NCBI GenBank assembly: GCA_029378245.1
Contig: JARKIF010000009.1
Coordinates: 1,612,001-1,676,000, forward strand
Length of the DNA stretch: 64,000 nt
Origin: Roridomyces roridus
Taxonomy: Eukaryota > Basidiomycota > Agaricomycetes > Agaricales > Mycenaceae
Reading direction: 5' to 3'
Shown in pieces: positions 33,827 through 44,444 of the stretch (position 1 is the first letter of the stretch; the number at the start of each line of letters is the position of its first letter). The notes under the pieces were generated by a model that worked only from the letters and a program-made list of their open reading frames with translations, was not told where the DNA came from and made no database searches. The position numbers and the translations under genes are program-made.

Positions 33827-34328
33827 TAATAAAAGTCTACCCTCATACCGCTCTTACCTCCCCCCGACATATCCTTTCCATACGCCTCGGCGTCCCTCCC
33901 CCCACTACTTGGATTCTCGTAATTGAAGATCCACTCATACCACAAGCGTCACGTCGTTAAATCGCGACGTTAAACAAGCGCCAATCTCTGGTCGAACTAT
34001 TTTGATAGACAGTCGCTGTGCAACGGGAAACGTTGAGTCCGTCCCCGCACAATAGCAGACGTTGGCGTTCGGGTGGCAATCTTCGGAGAGTACCCTCGCG
34101 CAGATACCGGGAGAGTCGTAGAAGGCCCGGGTCTGTTCTATCGGCAAGCGTTACGACCGAGAAACCCACCATCGGCTTCGTGCCGCTCCTACCCAAGCCG
34201 CGACGGCGTTTCGCGCACCATCATCTTCCTCTTCCGGCACCTCTAGCCGTGAAGCCAACTCCGTAGCGGACCAACTCTTGGCCGTTTCCTCCACCACCCA
34301 CCACACCTTCCACACCGCCACCCCTGCC

Positions 34329-35429
34329 ATGTCCCATCACGGCAGCCCCATCCACTATGACCAGCCTCAGGCTGTCTACCCCCCCCAAATTTACCCTTCC
34401 CGACCTCCTACCCGCTCACCCCGCCCCCTTCCTACCCGACCCGACTCCATCCACGCCCAGCATGGCCTGACTGAGTTACTTCAGGCCCTCCCCCCACGCC
34501 CGGCACCAGCAAGGATGACGCTGGCCCGGCTTCCCCCGCCGTTTGACGGCAACGACAAATCCAAGTGGGAAACTTGGGTTGACAGCGTCACGACATACCT
34601 CGTGGCGTACGAACACGATTTTGATACGGATCACAGACGTATCTTTTTCGTGCTCTCGTTGCTGGGCGACGAGAAGAGTACAGCGTGCCCAGCGTCAAAC
34701 TGGTCACGCAACTGGAAGGCGAAGCATCTTCGCCTTGGTCAGCCCCGTCCCTCCTTCGAGGAGTTCATGACGGAGTTGGAGTCGACGTTCGCGGATCAGA
34801 ACGTCAAGGAGACGGCGCTGTTGCGCCTGATGAACACTCGGCAGGGAACGTCTACCCTGGCCGATTTCCTCCAGTCGTTCGAGCTGAACGCGGAGCAGGC
34901 GGGCTATGCGCCCGGAAACGAGCTCCATGACACGTTCTTGTGTCAGGCGCTGGAAATCCTGGTCTCGGACCAGGTCCGCAAACAGCTTTATGCTGGTGGC
35001 GTTGCGATCCCGGGAACCTACCCCGGATTGAAAAGCCGGTTGATGACAATCAACGGCATCATTGAGCGCGGGAAGCTCATCAACTCTCGCTGGGGAGCGG
35101 GAGGTGGAATGTTTTGGACGCCGGCGCAACAGCAGCCGCCGCCCAAATTCCCCAAGGCCACGGCACTGGTGCCGCCGCCAAGGCCTCAGGGGACAGCCCC
35201 CCATCTGGCGACCCGGGTCACTCCCGGAAACCCGGCGCCGATGGACGTCGACCGAACGCGGCAGGCCGCGTTCAAGTGCTATAACTGTGGCAAGGAGGGC
35301 CACATGAAGCGGGAGTGCCCGGAGCCTCCCAAGAAGAAGTTTAATATCCGGTCGATCAAGACCGATGATTATTCTCAGGAGGACTTGCAGGCGTTGGCCA
35401 CTATCCTCCGTGAGAAGGGTTTTTGTTAG
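34329..35429 (+). CDS. gag: chromovirus Gag, copy 2
   Basis: About 366 residues from MSHHGSPIHYDQPQ. It has the same domain order and CCHC knuckle as copy 1, with a slightly shorter Pro-rich N-terminus. It is intact and ends at the conserved frameshift heptamer. In the stem-loop that follows, GGGCAC replaces GGGCGC, turning the G-T pair into A-T. Confidence 0.92.
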   Translation: MSHHGSPIHYDQPQAVYPPQIYPSRPPTRSPRPLPTRPDSIHAQHGLTELLQALPPRPAPARMTLARLPPPFDGNDKSKWETWVDSVTTYLVAYEHDFDTDHRRIFFVLSLLGDEKSTACPASNWSRNWKAKHLRLGQPRPSFEEFMTELESTFADQNVKETALLRLMNTRQGTSTLADFLQSFELNAEQAGYAPGNELHDTFLCQALEILVSDQVRKQLYAGGVAIPGTYPGLKSRLMTINGIIERGKLINSRWGAGGGMFWTPAQQQPPPKFPKATALVPPPRPQGTAPHLATRVTPGNPAPMDVDRTRQAAFKCYNCGKEGHMKRECPEPPKKKFNIRSIKTDDYSQEDLQALATILREKGFC

Positions 35430-35460
35430 GGCACCCGGTCAAGGCCGAACCGGTGTGCCC
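35417..35460 (+). promoter_or_regulatory. -1 frameshift signal, copy 2
   Basis: Heptamer G-GGT-TTT (35417-35423), 5-nt spacer TGTTA, then GGGCAC-CCGGT pairing with ACCGG-(T)-GTGCCC. The single change from copy 1 preserves the stem (G-T to A-T). Confidence 0.85.
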
Positions 35461-38400
35461 TCCTGTATCTATTATCCATAGACAGTTTACACCGCTAGAG
35501 GCGGTTACGGACAGCACGAACAATGTGCAGAATAGCGTACCTGTAAATTATATAGAAAAAACTAGCCTACAACGTAGTATACAAGAATTTCTTGTAGGCG
35601 AAGTAGAAAAGCCAAAAAAATACGTATCTTGGAGAATCAGAACCGGAAACGTAATTTAAAGAATCGTCGCATGGATGAGGAAAACAAGCGCTGGAGCGCT
35701 TTTAAAAAGGCCCCTGGAACCCAAACCAGTGATAAAAATAGTGAGAAGAAAAAGGGCGGCGATGCCGCGGAGGCTCAATCCTCGAAAGAGGAGGTAGCGC
35801 CTAAGCATACACGGGTGCCGTTTGGTCTCAAGAAGAAAGAGGCCGCACAATGGCTGGCACGCCGTGCTATGGGAGAGACGGAACAACGCTTAGCTCAGGA
35901 GCTGCGTGAGTTCCAACGGCAACGTGTCCACCACGAGATGTTGGTGGCCGTCCAGCTGGAAACACTGGACACGGGGAAAACACGTTCCATTCGTGCGTTG
36001 CTAGACAACGGGTGTACCACCACGTGCATGGACAGGGACTATGCCAAGGCCGAAGGCTTCGAGCTTAAAAAACTCGATATGCCGATTGTGGCCAGGAATG
36101 CCGACGGGACCGAGAACATGAAAGGCAAGATCACCCATTACGTGGAAATGATCATGTCTATCGGCCCGCATGTCGAAAGACAAAAATTCCTGATCACGGG
36201 CTTAGGCAAAGCACGTGTGTTTATCGGGTACGACTGGTTGTTTAAACACAACCCAGAGATCAACTGGCGGGACCAGACGATGAAGTTTAGCCGATGTCCG
36301 GCTGAGTGTGGCATGACCGGACTGGAAGCCGGAAAAGGTGTCACACGGGAGGAAGCGGTGGAAGAAGGCGAATCGATCCTGTTGGTCGATTTCGCGCCTG
36401 TTGTGGAGCTGCGGAGCAAGGCAACGCAGGCACAGCAGATGGCCGAACAGGCTTCGGCAGAAAAAGAGAAATTGACGGAAGACAAGATCCCGGAGCAATA
36501 CCGGGAGTACGTCAAGGTTTTCGCAAAAGAGTCTTTTGACTCATTGCCGGAGAAACGGCCTTGGGACCATGCGATCGAGTTAAAGCCCGGATCAAAGGCT
36601 GTCGATTGCAAGATCTATCCACTCTAGTTAGGCGAACAAGAAAAGCTGAACGAGTTTCTTGAAGAGAATCTCAAGAGTGGACGGATCAGACCATCCAAGT
36701 CGCCGATGGCCTCGGCATTTTTCTTTATTAAAAAGAAGGACGGGTCCCTTCGACCGGTACAGGATTACCGGAAGCTCAATGAGATGACGGTGAAGAACAA
36801 GTACCCGTTGCCTCTAATCTCGGAGCTGGTCAACAAACTCCGAGGAGCGAGATTCTTCTCCAAGCTTGACATACGTTGGGGTTACAACAATGTACGGATC
36901 AAAGAAGGAGATGAGTGGAAAGCGGCTTTTCGGACCAATCGGGGATTGTTCGAGCCGCTCGTGATGTTCTTTGGGTTGACCAATTCACCGGCCACGTTCC
37001 AAACGATGATGAATGACATTCTTCGGGATCTCATCAACGAGGGCCATGTGATCGTCTACCTGGATGACATCTTAATTTACACGGACTCCCTGGAGGAGCA
37101 TAGACGGATTGTGTCACGCGTCCTGGAGACGTTAGAGAAGAATAAATTATTCTTGAAACCCGAGAAGTGTGAATTCGAGAAGACGGAGATCGAATACCTC
37201 GGGGTTATTATTTCCCACAACTCCATGCGGATGGACCCGGTGAAAATCAAAGGGATCATGGAGTGGCCGATGCCGAAGAACGTCAAGCAAGTGCAGGCGT
37301 TCCTCGGCTTTGTTAACTTTTATCGGCGATTTGTCCGCGGCTTTGCCGACATCGCCAGGCCCCTCACCAAGTTGACGGGGAAGGTTGCGTGGTCCTGGGG
37401 ACCGGAACAGGAGAAGGCGATCAACCAATTGAAGGAACGGATCGCGGAGGATGTCATCTTGGCGTTGCCAACGGATGATGGGGAATATCGGCTTGAGGCT
37501 GATGCGTCGGACGGAGCAGTTGGAGCAGTGCTCAGCCAGCTCCAGGAAGGAGTGTGGAGGCCTGTCGCTTTCATGTCTCACGGCATGAGCGACACTGAAA
37601 GGAATTACGAGATCTATGACAAAGAGATGCTCGCAATCATGCTCGCTCTTGATGAGTGGAGGCAATTCCTACTCGGTGCAAGGCACACGTTCGAGGTTCT
37701 GACGGATCACCAGAACCTCCAGTACTTTAAAAAGCCGCAGAAGATCAATCGTCGGCAGGCACGATGGATCGGGGAGTTGTCACAGTATGACTTTTCGTTA
37801 CGGCACCGGCCCGGAGCCTTAAACAAGCAGGCCGACTTGTTATCCCGCAGGGCGGATCATGACCAAGGAAAAGAAGACAATCGGGATGTTGTCTTACTTA
37901 AGCCCGAGTACTTCCGAGCGCAGGAAATCACGCTCGAAGGCGTCGAGAAGGATCTCTTGGAAGAGATCCGAGCGGAACGCAAGAGGGACGGCAGCGTGAG
38001 GTCTGCCTTACTGAAGAAGCTCCCTAGATGGGAGGAGGAGGACGGCATTGTTTACTACAATGGCCTTATTTACGTTCCGCATAACACGGAACTTAGAAAT
38101 AAAATTATTGGACTCCATCACGATCCGGCGATCGTGGGACACCCTGGAGGGAACCGGACCCAGGAACTCGTTGAACGAAATTACTGGTGGCCGAAGCTCG
38201 GCAACAACGTTTCCGAGTATGTAAAGTCGTGCGAAGCGTGTCAGAGGTCACGAGTTCTTCGGCACAAGCAGGGCAAGCTGAACCCGCACAAGATTGCGGA
38301 AGGACCCTGGCAGATCATTTCGATGGACTTGATCGGACCGTTACCAATTAGCAACGGTCACAATGCGATTCAAGTCTGGGTGGACACTTTCAGCAAAATG

Positions 38401-39654
38401 ATTCACGTGGAGCCCACAACCATGGAGATCACGGCTGAAGGAGTTGCGCGTTTGACACGTGACCGTGTGATTAGATATCACGGGATACCCCGAAAGATCA
38501 TCTCGGATCGGGATCCGAGATATGTAGGAGGCTTTATGAGGGAGCTCAATAAGATCCTGGGGATCGAAATGAACCCGAGTACAGCACACCATCCGATAAC
38601 CGACGGGCAGACGGAACGGATGAACCAGGAGATCGAGAAATATCTCCGCATATTTATAAATTACCATCAGACGGACTGGGCCGAGTGGCTCTCCCTAGCG
38701 GAGTTCTGTTACAATGACAAGGCCAGTTCGGCAACGAGGACCTCGCCGTTCTATTTAAACACCGGCTATCACCCTTGGAAAGGGATCGAGAACGCCGTAG
38801 AGACGAGGAACGAGGCTGCCGACGAGTTCGGCAAGAAAATGAAAAAGATCCGCGATGAGGCGACCGCGGCATTAGAAAAAACACAGAAAACGATGGAAAA
38901 AACATATAATCTACGACGGCGACCAGCGCCGGTATTTAAAAAGGGAGACAAGGTCTGGATCGAGGCGACGAATATCCAGACGGATAGACCCTCGAAGAAG
39001 CTGGGAGATAGGAGGCTCGGGCCGTACGAGGTCCTGGAGAAAGTCGGAGCGTCTTCCTATAGGTTGAAATTGCCGAGCACGGACAAGTCACATCCGGTGT
39101 TCAACGAGGCGATTCTCACACCGTATACGGAACCGCCCGAGAATCGAAGGGAGAAGCGGCCGCCGCCGAAGATCATATCCGGTGAGGAGGAATATGAGGT
39201 GGAGGAGATACTTAAACACCGCAAGATGGGACGCGGTTTTCAATATTTAATAAAGTGGAAGAACTATCCGATGGGAGAAAGGACGTGGGAACCATCGCGT
39301 AACTTGACGCATGCGAAGAAGCTGTTGGACAAATATAACAGGGAACACAGCATTGACGTCAGGGCGCTACCCACGCTCCCGGCTGGATATTGGGACGGCG
39401 AATGCAAGAGATTCGTCCCAAAAGAGGAATTCCAACATTATTTAAAGAAGAAATTATTTATTCCCGATGAAAATCGGTTTGTCGACATCGACGAGGACGT
39501 CGATCCTAGAGAGGGGGTAATGTCACGCGCTGACCTATTTGCGCACGTGACAACGCCAAATAAACCAGATATACATTGGCGCCGTACAGCGTTAAAGTCA
39601 TGGGAACCCCGTCTCGATCGGATTGAGGAAGAAGCCGAGGAAGACATTATTTAA
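35423..39654 (+). pseudogene. pol: chromovirus Pol, copy 2, one frameshift and one stop
   Basis: Compared with copy 1, a one-base loss in the A-run near 35615-35622 breaks the frame, and TCG has become TAG at 36625-36627. From 36628 the rest is open: RT with FVNFYRRF and YLDDILIYT, RNase H (LEADASDGAVGAVLSQ), and integrase with the HHCC zinc finger (HHDP..GHPG..CEACQR) and D, D, E residues (MDLIGPL, ISDRDPRY, DGQTERMNQE). A chromodomain (VEEILKHRKMGRGFQYLIKW, then KNYPMGERTWEPSRNL) closes it. The reading frame continues through the polypurine tract into LTR 3 before stopping. Each copy is intact where the other is damaged. Confidence 0.92.
39506..39520 (+). promoter_or_regulatory. polypurine tract before LTR 3
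   Basis: AGAGAGGGGGTAA lies directly before TGTCACG of LTR 3, the expected plus-strand primer. It is absent before LTR 2, where copy 1 is truncated. Confidence 0.7.
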
Positions 39655-39995
39655 AGACGTGGGACAGTTTCATATTTATGAACGACAGCGTGGATGAGGG
39701 AAGGAGTTTTCGATCAGTGAACTGTCAGATCATGACAGGCTTCTATGATGAACACGGTGTAGACATGACAATAGGAGACGACAACGGTGCAGGACAATAG
39801 TGCATGTCGGAAGCCAGGACAATTAGTGTAGCATCGTAGATCTATTCCTCATAGTATAAAAGCAGTAGCTAGTCGTCGTATTCTGTACCCTCTCCTAGAC
39901 TTTTATTCAGTTCATTTTACGAGCTTTAGTAGCGCACTACCCAATCCTCAGCATCTTACCGCTGTTGGACGCGTGAAACAAGTCTTGTCGTGACA
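39521..39995 (+). repeat. LTR 3 (right outer LTR)
   Basis: 475 bp with the same ends. It is followed by ACAAC, matching the target duplication left of LTR 1. The first 134 bp are open in the pol frame. Confidence 0.93.
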
Positions 39996-40133
39996 ACAAC
40001 GGGTTTTGGCCACAACGGATTTCGCTCACCGGATAAAAAGTCGGTGAGCAAAAAAACCTGGTGAGCAAAATCCGGTGTGAAATCCACAACGGATTCCACA
40101 CCGGGTTCTCATCGTCAACTTTGAACGCACCTA
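39996..40133. mobile_element. right half of the split MITE-like element
   Basis: Continues from the ACAAC duplication to the terminal inverted repeat AACTTTGAACGCACCTA. It shares ACGGGTTTT- and CCGGTGTGAAA-type motifs with the left half. After 40133 the minus-strand ORF fragments resume. Confidence 0.65.
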
Positions 40134-40154
40134 ATATCGCCGACAAGGGGGACA

Positions 40155-40870
40155 TCAGAGCCAATACCTGCTGAGGAGAACTTTGAGCACAATCATCTTG
40201 ATAAAATCAGGCAAGTTCTCCTTGTACACCGTGAACTCTGAGTTCCCCAATGTGTCCAGCTGTACAGCAGCGTTCCACGCGCCCACAATAACATTTCTGT
40301 GCTGAATGCCGGGCCAGTCTGTGTCATCTGCGCACTTTGGGCAGATATCAACCAGTTCATCTGTGCAGCAGAGTCCGGAACTAACATCCACAGTGGGCAG
40401 CGGGCCTTTGCAACCGTGGCAGGACCTGATCTTTTTGCCCGAGGTGGCTCGAATTAGTCGTGTTTGAATGCACGTGGTGCGGCGGATGGGGTTGGTGGGG
40501 GGACTTGTAGCCACTGGACAGGATTCAGAATGAGGGCTCAGTACAGCAGATATCCAACGTACTGCCTGCAAAAATTGCAACCTTTCTTGGTACGTCACAG
40601 GCGCCTCTCCTGCAGTCATGCATCACTCTTGTTCTTGTGTCCAAACGTGCCCATGAAAGTGACTCTCGCAGCTATAACACCAGAAATGGTCCCGCAGACC
40701 AGCAATGCCTGCGATGATCACACTGTTTTCATAGACTGTGTACCACTCGGTTGTGGTGTTGCAGTTGACATTCAGCACTTGGTACCAGCAGGAGCCCTCT
40801 GGAGATGGATCGGCCGAGGGCTGTCGACGAACTGATCTTGTTTCAGCTATGTCTTGAATAACACCAGTAA
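40155..40870 (-). pseudogene. Cys-rich ORF fragments, unrecognised
   Basis: Minus-strand pieces: SPEGSCWYQVLNVNCNTTTE, then WYTVYENSVIIAGIAGLRDH and FWCYSCESHFHGHVW. Separately there is SCHGCKGPLPTVDVSSGLCC, then TDELVDICPKCADDTDWPG and NVIVGAWNAAVQLDTLGN. Paired CxxC motifs suggest zinc binding. These may be the upstream exons of the fragments at 28.3-29.6 kb, separated by the nested insertions, but I cannot prove they join. The stretch 40871-41387 shows only short minus-strand ORFs. Confidence 0.45.
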
Positions 40871-41305
40871 AGTCTTACCTGGATAAGGTCAGGAACCTCT
40901 GGTGCCGACTTCCTGCGTAGAGTGCTGTAGGCGGCCCTGCAGAGATGGATGTCAGAGTCTATATCGGCGCTGGTGTCAACAAGTCGGATTAGGCAATCTG
41001 GCGTATCCTGCCGCCATGCGACACAACTGACATGGCGGCATTTGGCACCGGGCTGCAGTCATGTCAGCTCATGGTGAAGACAAAGGGTAAATGTTCTCGT
41101 ACAGCATTGTCCTGCTCGTAAGACAATTTGCTGTCCTGGTTATTTGCCGGTGGGGGAGAGGGAGATGGCACTTCAGACATGAAGAGGTTACATCCATACA
41201 GTGTTGGGCTGGGAGGAGGATTTTCTGGCAAGTCTGGGGACGGGACAAGAGGGGGTACATCTGGTAGATCGGGTAGTTCGCGTTGTTGGCGGAATAAATT
41301 GATTC

Positions 41306-41371
41306 CTAGTAGGCAGGTGGGATTAATTAAAATCAGACCAAACCAACTATGAGTTCAGGGATGGTGGGTGA
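41306..41371. repeat. 65-bp module, copy 1 of 2
   Basis: TTCCTAGTAGGCAGGTGGGA... is repeated, diverged, at 42299-42365 (TTCCTAGTAAGCAGGCGGGA...). The two copies bracket the LRR-like gene, hinting at an old duplication of a promoter or element end. Confidence 0.5.
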
Positions 41372-41387
41372 GACCGGTTGTGTATTA

Positions 41388-42137
41388 TTATGAGAAGATC
41401 AATGGATCGGCCGTCAATTTGACCTGCATACCCCTCGCGCACCCCGCAGCGAGCACCTTGAATCCTCCCTCCGTGATGTCAGTGCCGACGAGGGAGACGT
41501 AGGACAGCTTCCGAAACAACAGCAAGACAGGCACAGCATGGTCATTGAGCAGAGTATAAGCACATAACAGATGCTCCAGACTCCCGTGAAGGGTCTGCAG
41601 GGACACCAACCTGTAATTGTGGGTCAGATTCTAATGGTGTAAGCTCAAAGTATCAGGGACTAATGTTGCAAAGCTCATGTTGGTCTCATTGCAAGACAGT
41701 TGCCGAAGACAAATCAAAGAACGAAGACAATTGAGATCCAAATCCTGAAGGTTATAACGGTCTATGACCAAGGTCTGAAGGCGAGTAAGGGATGAGATGC
41801 TCGGAAGCAGCAGCGAGAAGTTCGGGTCCGGGGTGTAGTTGACGGCCAGCTGGCCTTTGAGGGTGAGCTCAGAGACGGGAGTCATTTGGAGTACGAAGAG
41901 GACATCGAGTGTCATTTTCCCTGTGAAATGCCAAGAGGGATGCATGCAGATGGAAGGTAACACACCTTGGTCGGAGATATGTTTTGCAATGTCGGACCAG
42001 AACTGTGCAGACTCGTCCACGGGAACAGGAACAAATGAGGCGACAGAGGGGCAAGTTAGTACCAGGCGCCGCAGGACAGACTCCTGGGCCTGGACACCTG
42101 CCACTGCGATATCCAACTTTCTCTTGAGTTGTCGCAT
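41388..42137 (-). CDS. leucine-rich-repeat-like protein
   Basis: Start MRQLKRKLDIAVAGVQAQES. The first exon contains LRRLVLTCPSVASFVPVPVD, then repeats of the LxxLxLxx type (VSELTLKGQLAVNY, LLPSISSLTRLQTLVIDRYN, LQDLDLNCLRSLICLRQLSC). A probable intron near 41610-41640 joins VSLQTLHGSLEHLLCAYTLL and KLSYVSLVGTDITEGGFKVL. The layout recalls basidiomycete F-box/LRR proteins, but no F-box is obvious. It lies in repeat-rich DNA and may not be functional. Confidence 0.45.
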
Positions 42138-42298
42138 GTCCAACCGAGGAGGCGGTTGATATGGGGGAGCTGCACATTGGCGTTTTGGGCGGTTTTCTTC
42201 TTCTTCTGGGCAGGCTCAGAGGTCAGCTCTGTGGCATATGAGGTCTGTTCTTTCGCTTCTGTGGTCGTCGCTGCTCTCGTTGTCGACGGAAAATAATG

Positions 42299-42365
42299 TT
42301 TCCTAGTAAGCAGGCGGGAATAGTTAAATTCAGGCCAAACTCACTAATGGTTCGGGGAAGTGGGT
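42299..42365. repeat. 65-bp module, copy 2 of 2
   Basis: A diverged copy of 41306-41371 in the same orientation, lying upstream of the LRR-like gene. Confidence 0.5.
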
Positions 42366-42460
42366 AGTAGTAATTTGAATAGAAAAGGGGATCAGTGATG
42401 GACTAAACTGGTCGGTCTGGTTCGTGCGTAAAACTAGTCGGACTTGTGAAATAATTAACT

Positions 42461-42672
42461 TCCGTGTCGCTCAATGGACAGGCTAGTTCAATTATCTCCT
42501 AATGCTTGTACTTCGGCTTGACTGGTTAAAACAGATAGCTACCGTATCACTTCGTGGACAGGCTAGCTCAAATGTTTCCTGACTTGGATGTGCGTGCGTG
42601 CGTAAACTTGCTCTGAACGTGAACAAATAACTACCGTGTGGCTTGATGGACAGGCTAGCTCAGATGTTTTCT
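42461..42672. repeat. three spaced copies of a 40-bp motif
   Basis: Copies at 42461-42500, 42540-42580 and 42632-42672 share the core TGGACAGGCTAG(C/T)TCAA and flanking ACCGTRT...CTTS. Spacing is about 80-90 bp. No gene is visible from 42366 to 43019. Confidence 0.6.
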
Positions 42673-43019
42673 AAAATGGGTTCGACGTAGACTTGGACTG
42701 ATGGCTGTGGCAATGGCAATTCAAAGATTTGCCTAAGTTGCTCAAGTGCTGGGCGTAATATGCGCGTGAGACGGAGCAAGAAGATGAGAAATGATGTGAA
42801 TTTAATTCTGTGCTAGGTTCTAACTACTACAAGAGTAGAAGAGAAGTCAGCTGAAAAGTGGGTTGGCTTGTCTCTCAGCTGAAATCTGTCCTTCTTATAT
42901 ACTAAAAACCTGGGAACTCATGTCTATATTTAGTATTCCTAACTTCCATCCCAGGCACTTTTCCTTTTCCTTTCTAGGTGTCTGCCCTTGTCCAATGTTT
43001 CCTTTGCAGGAATTTCCTT

Positions 43020-43198
43020 CTTCCAGTAATTCCTATTCTTGACAATTCCCGTTCTGAGTAATTCCCTTACTGAGTAATTCCTGTTCTTGGCAATTCCCTT
43101 TCAGAGTATTTCCTATTTTTGGTAATTTCCTTTCAGAGTATTTTCTATTTTTGGTAATTCCCTTTCAGAGTATTTCCTATTCCAAGTAATTCCCATAA
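43020..43198. repeat. degenerate tandem repeat
   Basis: About five copies of a roughly 36-bp AT-rich unit, best seen as TTTCAGAGTATTTCCTATTT followed by TTGGTAATTCCC. Units become more diverged towards the left. Confidence 0.7.
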
Positions 43199-43409
43199 TA
43201 GGTAACACGTGTGATTCCAACTTTGTTGATCAGCTGATAATGATGTCAATATTGATGATGGAATGATGGACATGTGCCTGGCCCAGGTCTGAATAAGTAC
43301 TATTTTCAATAAGTGCGAATGGAGTGTCTTGTCCTTTTTCATAACAAACAAAATTACCATACGACAGCGTGTAAATGCAGCGCCGAGGGCGGGTGAAAGG
43401 TCCGCCCAT

Positions 43410-43886
43410 TGTCACGACAAGACTTGTTTCACGCGTCCAACAGCGGTAAGATGCTGCGGATTGGGTAGTGCGCTACTAAAGCTCGTAAAATGAACTGAAT
43501 AAAAGTCTAGGAGAGGGTACAGAATACGACGACTAGCTACTGCTTTTATACTATGAGGAATAGATCTACGATGCTACACTAATTGTCCTGGCTTCCGACA
43601 TGCACTATTGTCCTGCACCTTTGTCGTCTCCTATTGTCGTGTCTACACCGTGTTCTTCATAGAAGCCTGTCATGATCTGACAGTTCACTGATCGAAAACT
43701 CCTTCCCTCATCCACGCTGTCATTCATAATTATGAAACTGTTCCCACATCTTTAAATAATGTCTTCTTCGGCTACTTCCTCAATCCGATCGAGACGGGGG
43801 TTCCCAGGACTTTAACGCTGTACGGCGCCAATGTTTATCTGGTTTATTTGGCGTTGTCACGTGCACAAATAGGTCAGCGCGTGACA
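43410..43886 (-). mobile_element. solo LTR of the same chromovirus, inverted
   Basis: 477 bp, the reverse complement of the LTRs at 29.8-40 kb, with matching ends (TGTCACGACA...GCGCGTGACA). It is flanked by the 5-bp duplication CCCAT (43405-43409 and 43887-43891). The internal region was lost by LTR-LTR recombination. 43892-44180 shows nothing identifiable. Confidence 0.92.
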
Positions 43887-44196
43887 CCCATACATTCATC
43901 GCACGTGGTCCGACTACTGATTTCCCTGTCCGTTTAGTCGTATTCCAGCCAGCCGCGCTCTTTCTACCTTCGCGCTCCCATCCCGACCCTCACCACTGGC
44001 GCAGTGTATTCCGGCAGTGGGTTATGTGTGTCGGTGCCAGCACACACTGTCGTTCGAGCTGTAATCCGCGTAGAGTAGCTTATTTAATGCTTTTCGATCC
44101 CTGGCCAGATCATATTTGTGGTGCCAGAATACGATTCTGGCGCCAGGCGTGTCATTATGCTGCCAGATGCAGTTCTGGCCATCTGACGGGTCTGAT

Positions 44197-44231
44197 TGAT
44201 CTGCTGCCAGATCTGCCAGATCTGCCAGATC
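44197..44231. repeat. short tandem repeat
   Basis: Four runs of a TGCCAGATC-type unit (about 9 bp) in a row. Confidence 0.6.
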
Positions 44232-44444
44232 ATTTTAGTTTTGCTGATGTGGGGCTACGGCTACAACGATGACAGACCCTTGACCTTGCTGCTCAAGCCA
44301 GAGGTCCCTTGCTTTCCTGTCTTGCATGTGCTCAGCATTGAGTGTTCAAGTCCCGTGGTCTTACACGAGCTCATCTCCAAAACTCAATCGCGGACTGTTA
44401 CCGAATTACGTGTCCACGTTGCCGAAGAAAGTTGGACCACCGAG

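Larger units (their letters stand above)
29784..39995 (+). mobile_element. three-LTR tandem Ty3/Gypsy chromovirus
   Basis: Structure: LTR, truncated internal copy 1, LTR, longer internal copy 2, LTR. The whole array is flanked by the 5-bp target duplication ACAAC (29779-29783 and 39996-40000), so it behaves as one insertion. The internal regions encode gag with a CCHC knuckle, protease, reverse transcriptase, RNase H, integrase and a C-terminal chromodomain, which puts it in the chromovirus branch. Copy 1 lacks everything after early RT; copy 2 carries a frameshift and a stop in pol. Confidence 0.93.
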
